Shown piece after piece: positions 1 through 8,929 of a DNA stretch of 64,000 nt. The position numbers and the translations under genes were made by a program. This DNA is from Microtetraspora glauca. GTDB taxonomy: Bacteria > Actinomycetota > Actinomycetes > Streptosporangiales > Streptosporangiaceae. The notes under the pieces are model-generated. The model was not told the DNA's origin. It searched no databases and worked only from the letters and a program-made list of their open reading frames with translations. Location of the stretch: positions 124,001 through 188,000 of the forward strand of contig BBYL01000014.1 of assembly GCA_001570385.1 (NCBI GenBank), read 5' to 3'. Numbering within the stretch: position 1 is the stretch's first letter; each line of letters opens with the position of its first letter.

Positions 1-501
1 GCCGCCGAGACGTCCGCGCTCGTCGCCGCCGTACGGTACGCCCCGCGCGGGGAGCGCAGCGTCAGCCTGGCGCATCCGGCGGCGGGATTCGGCGCGACCG
101 ACCTGGCCGCCTACCTGGCCGCCGAGGACCGCGACCCGCCCCTGCTCGTCGGGCAGATCGAGACCGCGACGACCCGCGATCCGCTGCCCGCCGTGCTGGA
201 CGGCCTCGACGTCGCCTTCGTCGGGACCACCGACCTCGCGGTCAGCCTCGGCATCGCGGGCGCCGCCGACCAGTCGGCGCTCGCGGCGCGGGTGGCCGAG
301 GTCGCCGCGGCGGCCCATGCCGCGGGGACGGCGTTCGGCGGATGGGTGGCCCGCCCGGACGCCGGTCTGATCGCCGCGTCCGGGCTCGGCTCCGCCGCCT
401 TCGTCATCGCCGGGTCCGACCTGCAACTGCTCGGGTCCGCGCTGCGCGAGACGGCGGCCGGCGCGCGCGACCTTCCCTGCCCGGAATCCGCCGCGTCCTG
501 A
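1..501 (+). CDS. HpcH/HpaI aldolase/citrate lyase family protein (5' truncated)
   Basis: The reading frame is open from base 1 to the TGA at 499-501, so only the C-terminal 166 residues are visible. The remnant has family hallmarks: an LLVGQIET strand-loop, in which the Glu in family members helps position the divalent metal, and LDVAFVGTTDLAVSLG, which matches the conserved substrate/metal loop of 2-dehydro-3-deoxyglucarate and 4-hydroxy-2-oxovalerate type class II aldolases. These enzymes cleave 2-oxo acids to pyruvate plus an aldehyde in the cytosol. The cupin gene follows 42 bp downstream on the same strand. Such aldolases often finish aromatic meta-cleavage routes, which fits the ring-cleavage genes downstream; that link is inference. 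The exact substrate cannot be read from the sequence. Confidence 0.85.
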   Translation, partial: AAETSALVAAVRYAPRGERSVSLAHPAAGFGATDLAAYLAAEDRDPPLLVGQIETATTRDPLPAVLDGLDVAFVGTTDLAVSLGIAGAADQSALAARVAEVAAAAHAAGTAFGGWVARPDAGLIAASGLGSAAFVIAGSDLQLLGSALRETAAGARDLPCPESAAS

Positions 502-543
502 GCGTCCCGGAGGACGCGGAGAGACGCACAGAAAGGAACCACC

Positions 544-918
544 ATGTTCAACCAGCACCTGTACGGCACAGCGGTGAACTGGGACGACATACCCTCGACC
601 GAGATCCGTCCCGGCGTGCGGCGCAAGGTGTACTCCACCGACGAGATCATGCTCGCCTGGCACGAGCTGGCCGTCGGGATGACCCTCAACCCGCACCGCC
701 ACGACGACTTCGACCAGCTCGTGCTCATCCACCAGGGCCGCTGCACGTACTACGTGGACGGCGTCGGCCACGAGATGGGCCCGGGGTCGATGCTGCTGGT
801 GCCCAGGGGCGCCGAGCACTACATCGAGCCCATCGAGGGGCCGTGCGTCAACGTCGACGTCTTCGCGCCGCCACGCGCGGACTTCCGCGACGCGGTCTGG
901 CTGCCGGAGGGCCCCTGA
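544..918 (+). CDS. Small single-domain cupin protein
   Basis: A 124-residue protein starting at an ATG preceded by GAAAGGAAC. It is essentially one cupin beta-barrel: the first motif is PHRHDDFDQ (His51, His53) and the second is the turn GPGSMLLVPRGAEHYIEP, with His97 as the likely third metal ligand. Small cupins of this kind are metal-binding isomerases, dioxygenases or sensors; the sequence does not say which. It lies just behind the aldolase gene on the same strand and is probably co-transcribed. Together with the ring dioxygenase genes 1.5 kb further on, it suggests an accessory enzyme of small-molecule catabolism. No signal peptide, so cytosolic. Confidence 0.8.
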   Translation: MFNQHLYGTAVNWDDIPSTEIRPGVRRKVYSTDEIMLAWHELAVGMTLNPHRHDDFDQLVLIHQGRCTYYVDGVGHEMGPGSMLLVPRGAEHYIEPIEGPCVNVDVFAPPRADFRDAVWLPEGP

Positions 919-1019
919 CCGGCCCGCCCGGCCCGCCCGGCGTACCGGCACCGGCCTACTGGCACCGGAGTACTGGCACCGGGGTGCGGGCCGGGCCCGG
1001 ACTCACCACCGGCCCGGTG

Positions 1020-2138
1020 TCACCACTGGGGCGCGAAGTCGGCCTTGCGGATCAGGCAGTGCACCCCCTTGACCTGGTCCACGACCTGGCTGATCTCGAA
1101 GTCGGCGGCGGCGCTGAGATAGGCGAGCGCCTTCGACCGCTCCATGCCCTGCGTCAGCGACAGGAAGTCCACCGCCGCCCGTGCGGCACGCCGCATCGCC
1201 TCGTCGAGGTCCTCGTGCAGACCCACGGGGATCCAGTGCGCGGCCGTCTCGGCGAACGGCTCGCCGAGCGCGCCCAGCAGCGGCTCCGCCTCGGCGCGCG
1301 GGATCGTGGAGAGCCTGAGCGTGGCCCGCAGCGGCGCCTCCAGCGCCGTCAGGGCCACCTCGCCGTCGCCCTGCGCGTAGTGCGGGTCGCCCGCGTAGAA
1401 ACCGGCGCCGGGCACCTGGACGGGCAGGTAGAGCGTGGAGCCGACCTGGAGCTCGTTGATGTCCAGATTGCCGCCGAAGTTGCCGGGCGGTACCGAGTGG
1501 AGGGAGTCGCCGGCGTCGCCCGTGTCCGCCGTCACGCCCATCAGGCCGAGGAACGGGGCGAGGGGGAAGCGGGCCGAGCGCCCCTGCCCGAACGGCACGA
1601 TCCCGTGCAGCCGCCCCGCCTCCTCGACGACCTCGGTGAAGACGCAGACGCTGTTGTGCTCGCGCGGGCCCTCCCCGCCCGCGCCGGTGTCCGGAGCGGT
1701 CTCCGGGAACTCCCCGGGCAGCGCGCCGTACCCGTGCCTGCTGCTGATGAAGCCGTACGGCGCGCGGACCAGCAGGCCGAGCACCTCGACCCGCAGCACG
1801 TCGCCGGGTTCCGCGCCGTCCACGGCGATGGGGCCGGTGACGACGTGGGGCCCGTCGGCGTCGTAGTCGTGGGCGACGCCGGACGCGGCGAGATCCCTGG
1901 CGTCGGCCAGCACGCCCTCGGCGGGAACGCCGAACCGCGAGAGGTAGCCGACCGGGTCGCGGCCCTGGTCCTCCAGGATTCCTTCGTGACTGAGCGTGTC
2001 GATCGTGACGGTGGCGCCTGACGCGACGCGCAGCGCCGGAGGGCGGCCGGGGCCGGGGAGGCGGCCCCAGAGACAGGTGTCGGGAGTGGTCTGCAGGTAG
2101 TGCTCTCCGTCGATGCGGCCGCTCGTGGGCTGGAGCAT
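1020..2138 (-). CDS. Acetamidase/formamidase family protein
   Basis: A 372-residue protein of the FmdA/AmdA family, which hydrolyses short aliphatic amides such as formamide or acetamide to the acid plus ammonia. Family features include an N-terminal beta-rich segment with SGATVTIDTLSHEG, an acidic central HDYDADGPHVVTGPI segment (about residues 90-105), the GNFGGNLDINEL block near residue 215 and AGDPHYAQGDGEV near residue 250. The length is at the upper end for the family. The start is an ATG with GGAGGG 5-10 nt upstream. It is transcribed away from the Rieske dioxygenase operon across a 246-bp gap. A role in releasing ammonia from a degraded nitrogenous aromatic is a guess from context. 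Confidence 0.87.
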   Translation of the reverse strand: MLQPTSGRIDGEHYLQTTPDTCLWGRLPGPGRPPALRVASGATVTIDTLSHEGILEDQGRDPVGYLSRFGVPAEGVLADARDLAASGVAHDYDADGPHVVTGPIAVDGAEPGDVLRVEVLGLLVRAPYGFISSRHGYGALPGEFPETAPDTGAGGEGPREHNSVCVFTEVVEEAGRLHGIVPFGQGRSARFPLAPFLGLMGVTADTGDAGDSLHSVPPGNFGGNLDINELQVGSTLYLPVQVPGAGFYAGDPHYAQGDGEVALTALEAPLRATLRLSTIPRAEAEPLLGALGEPFAETAAHWIPVGLHEDLDEAMRRAARAAVDFLSLTQGMERSKALAYLSAAADFEISQVVDQVKGVHCLIRKADFAPQW

Positions 2139-2384
2139 TGTCCCTCCGGGGGAAGTCTCTGGATCCAGGCATGGCTCACCTGTCAGCCCGCCGCGACCGG
2201 TTCGGCGTCGGTCCCGCGGGGGCCGGGAGTTCGGAGGCTAACGCTGCTTTGTTAACGCGGTGTAACCGGCGAATCGGGATAAGAGAGAGACTCTTGACAT
2301 TCCGGGAGGTCGGGGGCCAGCATCACATTGCGAGACGGTATCTCGAATTCTCGCTCAAATCGCAAGAAGGGCCAGACCGCGGCG

Positions 2385-3707
2385 ATGACGCAGTTGACAC
2401 ACACGGACCCCGGTGGAACGCCCAACCACTCCCTCGTCCAGGAGGACTGGGAGGCGTTGACGTTCAAGGTGCACAGGTCGGCCTACCGGTCGCCCGCCGT
2501 GTTCCAGAAGGAGACCTCCCGGATCTGGGGACACACCTGGCTGTATCTCGGACACGAGACCGAGATCCCGAAGCCCGGCGACTTCAAGTCCAGGACCCTC
2601 GGCGGCAGGCCGCTCATCTTCTGCCGCGACTCCTCCGGCGAGATCCAGGTGTTCTTCAACGCCTGCACACACCGCGGCACCATCCTGTGCCGGCACAGCG
2701 AGGGGAACACCAAGTTCTTCCAGTGCTTCTACCACGCCTGGGCGTTCAGCAACTCGGGCGAGCTGGCCGCGCTGCCCGGCGACGACGCGTACGCCGACGT
2801 GCCCGGCTTCAAGGAGCGGCACCGGCTGCGCTCGGTGCCCCGGGTGGACAGCCACGAGGGCTTCGTCTTCATCTCCTTCGACCCCGACGTGCCGGACCTG
2901 CTGACCCACCTCGGCGAGGCGGCGCACTACATGTCGCTGACCGCCAAGATCGGGCCGCAGGGCATGCAGACCGTGCCCGGCGTCCAGCTCTACTCGGTCA
3001 AGGGCAACTGGAAGCTCGCCGTCGAGAACGCGATGGACGGCTACCACTTCGCGCCCACCCACAACACCTTCGTGGGCTACCTGCGGGAGACCGGCTTCGC
3101 CGTCACCGACGACGACCAGTACGCCTACGACCTCGGCGACGGGCACGGGCTGCTCATCCTGACCGGGCACAACGGCCGCATCGGCATGGTGTGGGAGCCG
3201 CGCTTCGGCGAGGCCGAGAGGGAGCGTACCGTCGCCAAGCGGCAGGAGATGGAGGACCGCCTCGGCTCGGAGCTGGCCGCCGAGATCGCCGACGCCAGCC
3301 GGATCCTCTACGTCTTCCCCAACCTGCTGCTGTTCGACCTCGAGGCGCTCACCATCCGGCAGATCGAGCCCGTAGAGGCCGGCCGTACGGACGTGCGGGC
3401 CTGGCAGTTCGTGGAGACCGGCGAGCCGGACGACGTGCGAGCGCTGCGGATCAAGACGATGGTCAGCTTCGTCGGCCCCGGAGGGCTCGCCACGCCGGAC
3501 GACATCGAGGCGTACGAGGCAGTGCAGCGCGGCATCGAGGCCACCGCCGACTCGGCCGACCCCGCGTGGGACTGGAGCGACATGTCGCGCGGCATGGCCA
3601 ACGAGAAGCAGGGCAACCAGGGGCGTTCCATCGACGAGGGCGCGATGCGCAGCTTCTGGCGGCAGTGGTCCCGCCGCGTCGAAGACGACGCGACCCCGGG
3701 TGCCTGA
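2385..3707 (+). CDS. Rieske aromatic ring-hydroxylating dioxygenase, alpha subunit
   Basis: A 440-residue large oxygenase subunit. The Rieske [2Fe-2S] site is Cys94-x-His96 (ACTHRG) and Cys114-x2-His117 (CFYH). The mononuclear iron region is ENAMDGYHFAPTH, giving His221 and His226 with Asp218 as the bridging acidic residue. In this family the enzyme inserts both atoms of O2 into an aromatic ring, making a cis-dihydrodiol, with electrons from a ferredoxin/reductase. No reductase or ferredoxin gene lies in the window. I chose the ATG at 2385 over a TTG at 2328 because the downstream start begins the conserved sequence and the extra 19 residues look random. It heads an operon with beta subunit, Dabb and extradiol dioxygenase genes. 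The ring substrate is unknown. Confidence 0.93.
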   Translation: MTQLTHTDPGGTPNHSLVQEDWEALTFKVHRSAYRSPAVFQKETSRIWGHTWLYLGHETEIPKPGDFKSRTLGGRPLIFCRDSSGEIQVFFNACTHRGTILCRHSEGNTKFFQCFYHAWAFSNSGELAALPGDDAYADVPGFKERHRLRSVPRVDSHEGFVFISFDPDVPDLLTHLGEAAHYMSLTAKIGPQGMQTVPGVQLYSVKGNWKLAVENAMDGYHFAPTHNTFVGYLRETGFAVTDDDQYAYDLGDGHGLLILTGHNGRIGMVWEPRFGEAERERTVAKRQEMEDRLGSELAAEIADASRILYVFPNLLLFDLEALTIRQIEPVEAGRTDVRAWQFVETGEPDDVRALRIKTMVSFVGPGGLATPDDIEAYEAVQRGIEATADSADPAWDWSDMSRGMANEKQGNQGRSIDEGAMRSFWRQWSRRVEDDATPGA

Positions 3708-3753
3708 GGGTTCGGGGCGGGTGGAGAGCATGGACCAGCATAAGGAGAGCACC

Positions 3754-4242
3754 ATGGGCCGCCGCACAGTGAGCAGGGCGGAAGCGGAGGACTTCCTCTA
3801 CCGGGAGGCACAGCTGCTCGACGAGTGGCGCCTGGACGAGTGGCTGGCCCTCTTCGAGGAGGGCGGCCGCATGGAGGTCACCACCACCGACTGGAACGGG
3901 TGGGACAGCTCCTCGGCCGGCGCGTTCATGTGCGACGACCATGACCTGATCAAGGCCAGGGTGAAGCGGCTGAAGAGCCGCAAGGCGCACGCGGAGAACC
4001 CGCACTCCCGCACCCACCGGATGATCTCCAACGTGATCATCCTGGAGCAGGGCGACGAGACGGTCTGGGTCGCGGCCAACTTCATCATCCACCGGTACCG
4101 CGACAACCAGGCGTTCACCTACGTCGGCCGGTACGAGCACGTCCTGGTGGTGGACGACGACGGCCTCAGGTACCGGCTCCGCAGGTCGATCCCGACCATG
4201 GAGTCCATGGCGCCGGGCGCCCGGCTGAGCTTCATCCTCTGA
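3754..4242 (+). CDS. Aromatic ring-hydroxylating dioxygenase, beta subunit
   Basis: A 162-residue NTF2-fold small subunit that forms alpha3beta3 hexamers with the Rieske alpha subunit. It has the typical pattern AEDFLYREAQLLDEWRLDEW near the N-terminus, then HSRTHRMISNV and a C-terminal LRRSIP strand. The start was set at the ATG at 3754 because AAGGAG lies 6 nt upstream; an in-frame ATG at 3730 has no ribosome-binding site. It begins 46 bp after the alpha gene and is clearly in the same operon. The role is structural in most family members, without metal ligands. Confidence 0.9.
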   Translation: MGRRTVSRAEAEDFLYREAQLLDEWRLDEWLALFEEGGRMEVTTTDWNGWDSSSAGAFMCDDHDLIKARVKRLKSRKAHAENPHSRTHRMISNVIILEQGDETVWVAANFIIHRYRDNQAFTYVGRYEHVLVVDDDGLRYRLRRSIPTMESMAPGARLSFIL

Positions 4243-4252
4243 GGCGGCGTCC

Positions 4253-4546
4253 GTGATCAAGCACACGCTGGTGTTCCGCTTCCGCGACGACGTCCCGGCC
4301 GAGACCGTCGCGGCGGTCCTCGCGGAGCTGGACACCTTCCCGGCGAAGTACCCCACCATGCGCAACTGGGCCAGCGGGCCCAACATCAGCACCCGCGACA
4401 CCACCATGACCCACGGGTTCGTCGTCGAGTTCGACTCCGAGCGGGACCTTCTCGACTACCTCGGCAGCGACTCGCACGAGGAGTTCGTGCGGGAGCGCTG
4501 GCGCCCGGTGATCGACCGGCAGGCGATCGTCACCTTCGCGTGCTGA
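4253..4546 (+). CDS. Dabb family (stress-responsive A/B barrel) protein
   Basis: A 97-residue single-domain protein beginning MIKHTLVFRFRDDVP, the standard opening of a Dabb (dimeric alpha-beta barrel) domain, followed by a conserved THGFVVEFDSERDLLDYL segment. Dabb proteins are small ferredoxin-like dimers found as stress proteins, cyclases and accessory catabolic enzymes. The GTG start lies 10 bp after the beta-subunit stop, so translation is probably coupled. Position between two ring-attack genes suggests it acts on, or sequesters, an intermediate of the same pathway; this is inference. Confidence 0.85.
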   Translation: MIKHTLVFRFRDDVPAETVAAVLAELDTFPAKYPTMRNWASGPNISTRDTTMTHGFVVEFDSERDLLDYLGSDSHEEFVRERWRPVIDRQAIVTFAC

Positions 4547-4598
4547 CGCGCGCACCCCCCTTACGACCACGAGCGATCACGAGCGATGAGGAACTGAC

Positions 4599-5489
4599 AT
4601 GACGACTGACGGCGCCCGCCGCGGGGGGCCCTTCGGGATGGAGTACGCCCGGATCCTGGTCCCGGACATGGCCGAGACCATCGAGTTCCTGCGGTACCAC
4701 GTCGGCCTCCAGCTGGAGCGGCACACCGACGAGTACGCCTACCTGCGCGCCGACATCGAGCACCACTGCGTCGAGCTGATCAGCGACCCCAGCCTGGAGG
4801 TGTCGCGCACCGTGGCGGTCGGCTACAGCGTCCGGTCCGCCGAGGAGCTCGCCGACCTGCGCGACCGGGTCTCCGCCGCCGGCCTCGAGGTGCTGCCGCT
4901 CCAGGACCGGATGAAGGGCCTGTGCCAGGAGGGCTTCGCCGTACGCGACCCGAACGGGCTGATCATCGAGCTGTTCACCGAGTTCCAGGAGTACGCGGAG
5001 CCGCCGACGATCGAGCTGCGCCCGCTCAAGCTGGTGCACCCCTTCCTCGCCACGGACAAGTACGACGAGTGCCTGGAGTTCTACACCAAGGTCCTCGGGT
5101 TCCTGGTGTCGGACTACGTCGGCGACGTGTCGGCGTTCCTCCGCTCGGAGGACCGGTTCCACCACAGCCTGGCGCTGCAGCGCAACAAGGAGTTCTTCGT
5201 CGCCCACCTGTGCTTCATGATGAAGAGCTTCGACCACGTCATGCGCGGCCGGGCGCGGGCGCTGTACAAGAAGGTGCCGATCGCCTCCGACCTGGTCAAC
5301 CACTCCGCGTCGACGTCGATCGCCTTCTACATGTACGAGGCCAAGCACGGCCCGAGGTACGAGCTGTGCGACGGGCACCGGGTGTTCACGCCCGAGGAGC
5401 ACGAGACGCACCGGCCGCGCCGGATGGTCGCCGACCCGCGCAACATCGACGTGTGGCGCGCGGCGGACAACGACTGGGACCGCTTCTGA
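4599..5489 (+). CDS. VOC-family type I extradiol ring-cleavage dioxygenase
   Basis: A 296-residue protein with two tandem vicinal-oxygen-chelate modules, residues about 14-130 and 142-256, the layout of 2,3-dihydroxybiphenyl-type extradiol dioxygenases. In the second module the expected Fe(II) ligands are His147 (KLVHPFL), His203 (VAHLCFMM) and Glu255 (RYELCDG); the first module lacks the triad. This points to cleavage of a catechol-like product next to its hydroxyls. It is the last gene of the Rieske operon, so the dihydrodiol/catechol made upstream is a plausible substrate, although no dihydrodiol dehydrogenase is visible. The start ATG has GAGGAAC upstream. A non-catalytic VOC protein is the alternative. 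Confidence 0.85.
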   Translation: MTTDGARRGGPFGMEYARILVPDMAETIEFLRYHVGLQLERHTDEYAYLRADIEHHCVELISDPSLEVSRTVAVGYSVRSAEELADLRDRVSAAGLEVLPLQDRMKGLCQEGFAVRDPNGLIIELFTEFQEYAEPPTIELRPLKLVHPFLATDKYDECLEFYTKVLGFLVSDYVGDVSAFLRSEDRFHHSLALQRNKEFFVAHLCFMMKSFDHVMRGRARALYKKVPIASDLVNHSASTSIAFYMYEAKHGPRYELCDGHRVFTPEEHETHRPRRMVADPRNIDVWRAADNDWDRF

Positions 5490-5509
5490 TCTGAGAAGAC
5501 GGCCCGAGG

Positions 5510-5551
5510 ACGCGGCGTGGGTCCCCTGACCGGCAGGGACCCGCGCCGCGT
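5510..5551 (+). terminator. Terminator hairpin after the dioxygenase operon
   Basis: A 16-bp stem (5510-5525 with 5536-5551; one G-U pair) encloses a 10-nt loop, 20 bp after the extradiol dioxygenase stop codon. There is no T-run. Hairpins without a T-tract are common actinobacterial terminators. Confidence 0.6.
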
Positions 5552-5564
5552 CGCGTTCACCGGA

Positions 5565-5636
5565 CGCCGAGAACGCCGAGAACGCCGAACACGCCGAACA
5601 CGCCGAGAACGCCGAGAACGCTCTGAACGCCGAGGG
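5565..5636. repeat. 9-bp minisatellite, 8 copies
   Basis: Eight head-to-tail 9-mers with consensus CGCCGAGAA; variants are CGCCGAACA, CGCTCTGAA and CGCCGAGGG. It sits between the terminator of the dioxygenase operon and the 3' end of the convergent aldo/keto reductase gene. There are no spacers, so this is not CRISPR. It is probably a replication-slippage product. Confidence 0.85.
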
Positions 5637-5648
5637 CGTGGAGGGCGA

Positions 5649-6647
5649 TCAGGGACGGCTCGACGGGCTCACGGTCTTGGCCGGGTCACGCTCGACCACC
5701 GGGCCGAGGATGTCGTCGATCGTCCGCAGCGCGTCGGCGCCGAGCTTGACCCCGGACGCCTTCACGTTGTCGCGGATCTGCTCGGGACGGCTGGCGCCGA
5801 CGATGGCGGACGACACGTTGGGGTTCTGCAGCACCCACGCGACGGCGAGCTGGGCCATGGTGAGCCCGTGGTCGGACGCGATCGGCCGCAGCTCCTGCAC
5901 CCGGCTGAGCACCTCGTCCCGCATCAGGCCGTCGATGAACCCGGACCCGGTCGAGTCGGTCGCCCGCGAACCCGCGGGCGGCGGCTGCCCCGGCAGGTAC
6001 TTGCCGGTCAGCACGCCCTGCGCGATGGGCGACCAGACGATCTGCCCGAGCCCCTCCCGCTCGCTCAGCGGGACGACCTCGGCCTCGATGACCCGCCACA
6101 ACATCGAGTACTGCGGCTGGTTGGAGACCAGGCGGTCGAATCCCATCGAGTCGGCGATCTTCAGCGCCTGGGCGATCTGGTCGGCGTTCCACTCGCTGAC
6201 GCCGACGTACAGCACCTTGCCCTGCCGTACGAGGTCGTCGAAGGCCCGGAGGGTCTCCTCCAGAGGCGTCTCGACGTCGAACCGGTGCGCCTGGTAGAGA
6301 TCGACGTAGTCCGTCCCGAGTCGCCTGAGCGATCCGTTGACGGACTCCATGATGTGCTTGCGCGACAGGCCGCGGTCGTTGCGGCCGGGCCCGGTCGGCC
6401 AGTAGACCTTGGTGAAGATCTCCAGAGACTCGCGGCGCACCCCCTTCAGCGCCCGGCCGAGGACCTCCTCGGCTCTGGTGCCCGCGTAGACGTCCGCGGT
6501 GTCGAAGGTCGTGATCCCCTCGTCCAGGGCCGCGCGTACGCACGCGTGCGCGGCGTCCTCCTCGACCTGGGAACCGTGGGTGATCCAGTTGCCGTAGCTG
6601 ATCTCGCTGACCATGAGACCGCTACGACCGAGATGGCGGAATTCCAT
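5649..6647 (-). CDS. Aldo/keto reductase (Kv-beta/YghZ-like)
   Basis: A 332-residue NADPH-dependent (beta/alpha)8 oxidoreductase. The catalytic tetrad is visible as Asp49 and Tyr54 (FDTADVYAG), Lys80 (IFTKVYW) and His121 (LYQAHRFD). The C-terminal SSAIVGASRPEQIRDN segment binds the cofactor phosphate. The sequence resembles the potassium-channel beta-subunit/YghZ branch, which reduces aldehydes and ketones. TAATGT lies 7 nt before the ATG with no Shine-Dalgarno sequence, so the mRNA is probably leaderless. It lies 27 bp downstream of the multicopper oxidase stop on the same strand side but appears to have its own promoter. The physiological substrate is unknown. Confidence 0.93.
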   Translation of the reverse strand: MEFRHLGRSGLMVSEISYGNWITHGSQVEEDAAHACVRAALDEGITTFDTADVYAGTRAEEVLGRALKGVRRESLEIFTKVYWPTGPGRNDRGLSRKHIMESVNGSLRRLGTDYVDLYQAHRFDVETPLEETLRAFDDLVRQGKVLYVGVSEWNADQIAQALKIADSMGFDRLVSNQPQYSMLWRVIEAEVVPLSEREGLGQIVWSPIAQGVLTGKYLPGQPPPAGSRATDSTGSGFIDGLMRDEVLSRVQELRPIASDHGLTMAQLAVAWVLQNPNVSSAIVGASRPEQIRDNVKASGVKLGADALRTIDDILGPVVERDPAKTVSPSSRP

Positions 6648-6674
6648 AGACCGAACATTAGGACAAGGCGTCGA

Positions 6675-8726
6675 TCACGCGGTGTGCTGGTGCGCCAGGC
6701 GCAGCGCCCCGACCCCGGGCGGGAAGACGATCAGCGGCCGCATCATGCCCGTGTCCTGATGCTCCAGCAGGTGGCAGTGGTAGGCGTACCGGCCGGTGCC
6801 GCCCTCGAACCGCCCGGCGATCTCCACGACCTCCGCGTCCCCGAGGCGGACCACGTCCTTCCAGCCCCTCTCGCCCTCCTGGACCACGCCCGTCCGCTTG
6901 AAGGCGAGGGGCCGGGTGGTCCCGCAGAGCTTCATGTCGAACCCGCTGACGTCGTACTCCTCCCGGGAGAGGATCTGGAAGCGCATCAGGTGGATGTGCA
7001 TCGGGTGCAGAGCCGTCGCGGCGTTGATGAACGTCCAGTGCTCACACTTGCCGAGCTCGCCGTAGAAGTTGACTGTGTCGTCGGGGTTGCGGGAGATCCG
7101 GCGGAAGGTCCTGACCCCGCCGTCCGCGCCCCGGAGCTGCACGACGCCGTCGGAGGGAATCGTCACCGACGCCGCGTCCACCTCCTCCATCTCCCACATC
7201 TCGGCGTGCCTGCCGCCCAGGACCTTGGTGAGGACCACCCGGTGGTTGCGGTCCGCCGGGAGCGAGTCGTACGTCGTGCGGGTGAACGTGGGGGAGAGCA
7301 CCGGCGGCGGGACGAACAGGTCGGATCCCCCCTGGGAGGCCACCCGGAACTGCATCATCTCCGGGTACGGCAGGCCGGGCGTGGGCGTGCCGGGAGTGGA
7401 CTCCCGCGAGATGGGCGGCGCCGGCGGGTTGTCGTCCAGCACGTTCACGAGCCGCAGCCGCCGGCCGCCGCACCCGGTGAAGTCGACCAGGATGTCCGCC
7501 CGCTCTCCCGGCGACAGGATGAGCGGCGAGTCCACGGTCACGGGAGCCGGGAGAAGTCCGGCGTCCGTCCCGATCTGCCGTATCGTCCCGGGCACCGGCC
7601 GCCCGGTCTCCTCATCGATGATCATCATGTGGTACGTGCGGGTGTTGCACGCGTTGAGCAGCCGGAACCGGTACCAGCCGGGCTCGACGTCCAGATAGGG
7701 CCAGACCGTGCCGTTGACCAGCGTGTACGGACCCCGGAACCCCGCCGTGATCTTCGGCGGCCCGGCCTCGGCGTAGGTCACCTTGTGCAGCAGGCCGCCG
7801 GTGAGCCGGCCGTCGGCGTCGACCTCGAAGTTGCGGTCGGTGATCACCAGCGGGATCTCCCGGTCACCGTCGGGCAGCCCGAGCAGGTCCTCCTCCTCGT
7901 CCCTGATCAGGTACATGCCGATGAGCCCGGCGAACAGCGTCCACGTCGAGATGTGCATCGAGTGGTCGTGGTACCAGAGAGTGGCCGCCGGCTGGTCGTT
8001 GAGGTACTCCACGATCTGCGTCTCGCCGGGGAACTGCCCGTTCTCCGACCATCCGTCCTGGCCGGCCCCGGTGACGGCGCCGTGCAGGTGGACCACGAGC
8101 CACGGGGGGATCGCCGCCACGTCCGCGCGCGGTGTCCCCCCGCTCCGCCCGGGAACGACGTACGGGTTCGGCTGGATCCCCACGGGAGCGAAGACCTCCA
8201 CGGCGGTGACCGGAACGCGCTCGTCCCCGATGACGTTCTTCCAGGCCACCTCCAGCCGCTGGCCGCGCCGTACCTCGATCGTCGGCCCGGGGAAGTGCCC
8301 TCCGTAGGTCCACAGGCGCGTCGGCGGGAGCTGGGAGTGCAGCCGCCGGTCCACCGAGCGCATCTCCACGGTCAGCCTCGGCCCGCGCGGCCGGATGACC
8401 GGAGGGACGCGGAGGGCGTCCATGAACGGCGTGAGCGTCGCGGTGGAGGGCCGATCCAGTCCGGAGCGGCCGAGTCCGCCGCGGTCGCCGTGCATGGGAT
8501 CGCCATGCGCGAGGTCGTGTCCGTGGTCCGCGCCCGGGAGGTCGCCGCCCGTGTGCCCGGAGCCGACCTGTCCCGCCCCCGCGTGCGGATCGTCTCCGTC
8601 CCCGCGGCCCCATGCCCTGCCCCGCCAGGTGGTGGCCTCCGCCGATCCGGTGCCGGTGCCCGTGCCCGTCGCGACCGCCGCGAGCGCCGCGGCGACGCCC
8701 AAGAATCCCCGCCTGCTGGTTCTCAT
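6675..8726 (-). CDS. Tat-exported multicopper oxidase (laccase/CotA-like)
   Basis: A 683-residue three-cupredoxin oxidase. The start at 8726 gives a twin-arginine signal (RTSRRGFLG plus a hydrophobic AAALAAVA run), so the enzyme is folded and loaded with copper before export. All four copper motifs are present: HLHG, WYHDHSMH, HPMHIH and HCHLLEHQDTGMM, the last supplying Cys, His and an axial Met for the type 1 copper. Residues about 25-110 are a low-complexity Gly/Asp/His-rich linker not usual for the family. Family members oxidise phenols, bilirubin or metals with four-electron reduction of O2 to water. A longer frame upstream of 8726 lacks a signal and looks spurious. Confidence 0.92.
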   Translation of the reverse strand: MRTSRRGFLGVAAALAAVATGTGTGTGSAEATTWRGRAWGRGDGDDPHAGAGQVGSGHTGGDLPGADHGHDLAHGDPMHGDRGGLGRSGLDRPSTATLTPFMDALRVPPVIRPRGPRLTVEMRSVDRRLHSQLPPTRLWTYGGHFPGPTIEVRRGQRLEVAWKNVIGDERVPVTAVEVFAPVGIQPNPYVVPGRSGGTPRADVAAIPPWLVVHLHGAVTGAGQDGWSENGQFPGETQIVEYLNDQPAATLWYHDHSMHISTWTLFAGLIGMYLIRDEEEDLLGLPDGDREIPLVITDRNFEVDADGRLTGGLLHKVTYAEAGPPKITAGFRGPYTLVNGTVWPYLDVEPGWYRFRLLNACNTRTYHMMIIDEETGRPVPGTIRQIGTDAGLLPAPVTVDSPLILSPGERADILVDFTGCGGRRLRLVNVLDDNPPAPPISRESTPGTPTPGLPYPEMMQFRVASQGGSDLFVPPPVLSPTFTRTTYDSLPADRNHRVVLTKVLGGRHAEMWEMEEVDAASVTIPSDGVVQLRGADGGVRTFRRISRNPDDTVNFYGELGKCEHWTFINAATALHPMHIHLMRFQILSREEYDVSGFDMKLCGTTRPLAFKRTGVVQEGERGWKDVVRLGDAEVVEIAGRFEGGTGRYAYHCHLLEHQDTGMMRPLIVFPPGVGALRLAHQHTA

Positions 8727-8929
8727 CCCCGCCCCGTCTTCGCGATCGTCTCGCCGCCCCCAGCGACCGGTACGGCTCTCGCCCGCGGCGTTCCCGGCGC
8801 GATGCCGGTCGCCATAGTGCCATGACCGGCCCGTACACCCAGGAAGCCGCGCAGGAGCCGGTGGTGGGGCCCGTCGACGCCGTGGGAGATCGGACACGGC
8901 GTGCGGAGGATTGGCGGTAGTGTGCCCCG

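Noticed and set aside
5565..5636. Tandem repeats considered as a CRISPR array
   Set aside because: The units are 9 bp and contiguous, without spacers; no cas genes are present.
5517..8825. 1100-codon plus-strand open frame opposite the aldo/keto reductase and multicopper oxidase genes
   Set aside because: It is the antisense of two clearly conserved genes, is Arg/Pro/Val-rich without any motif, and results from high GC at third positions.
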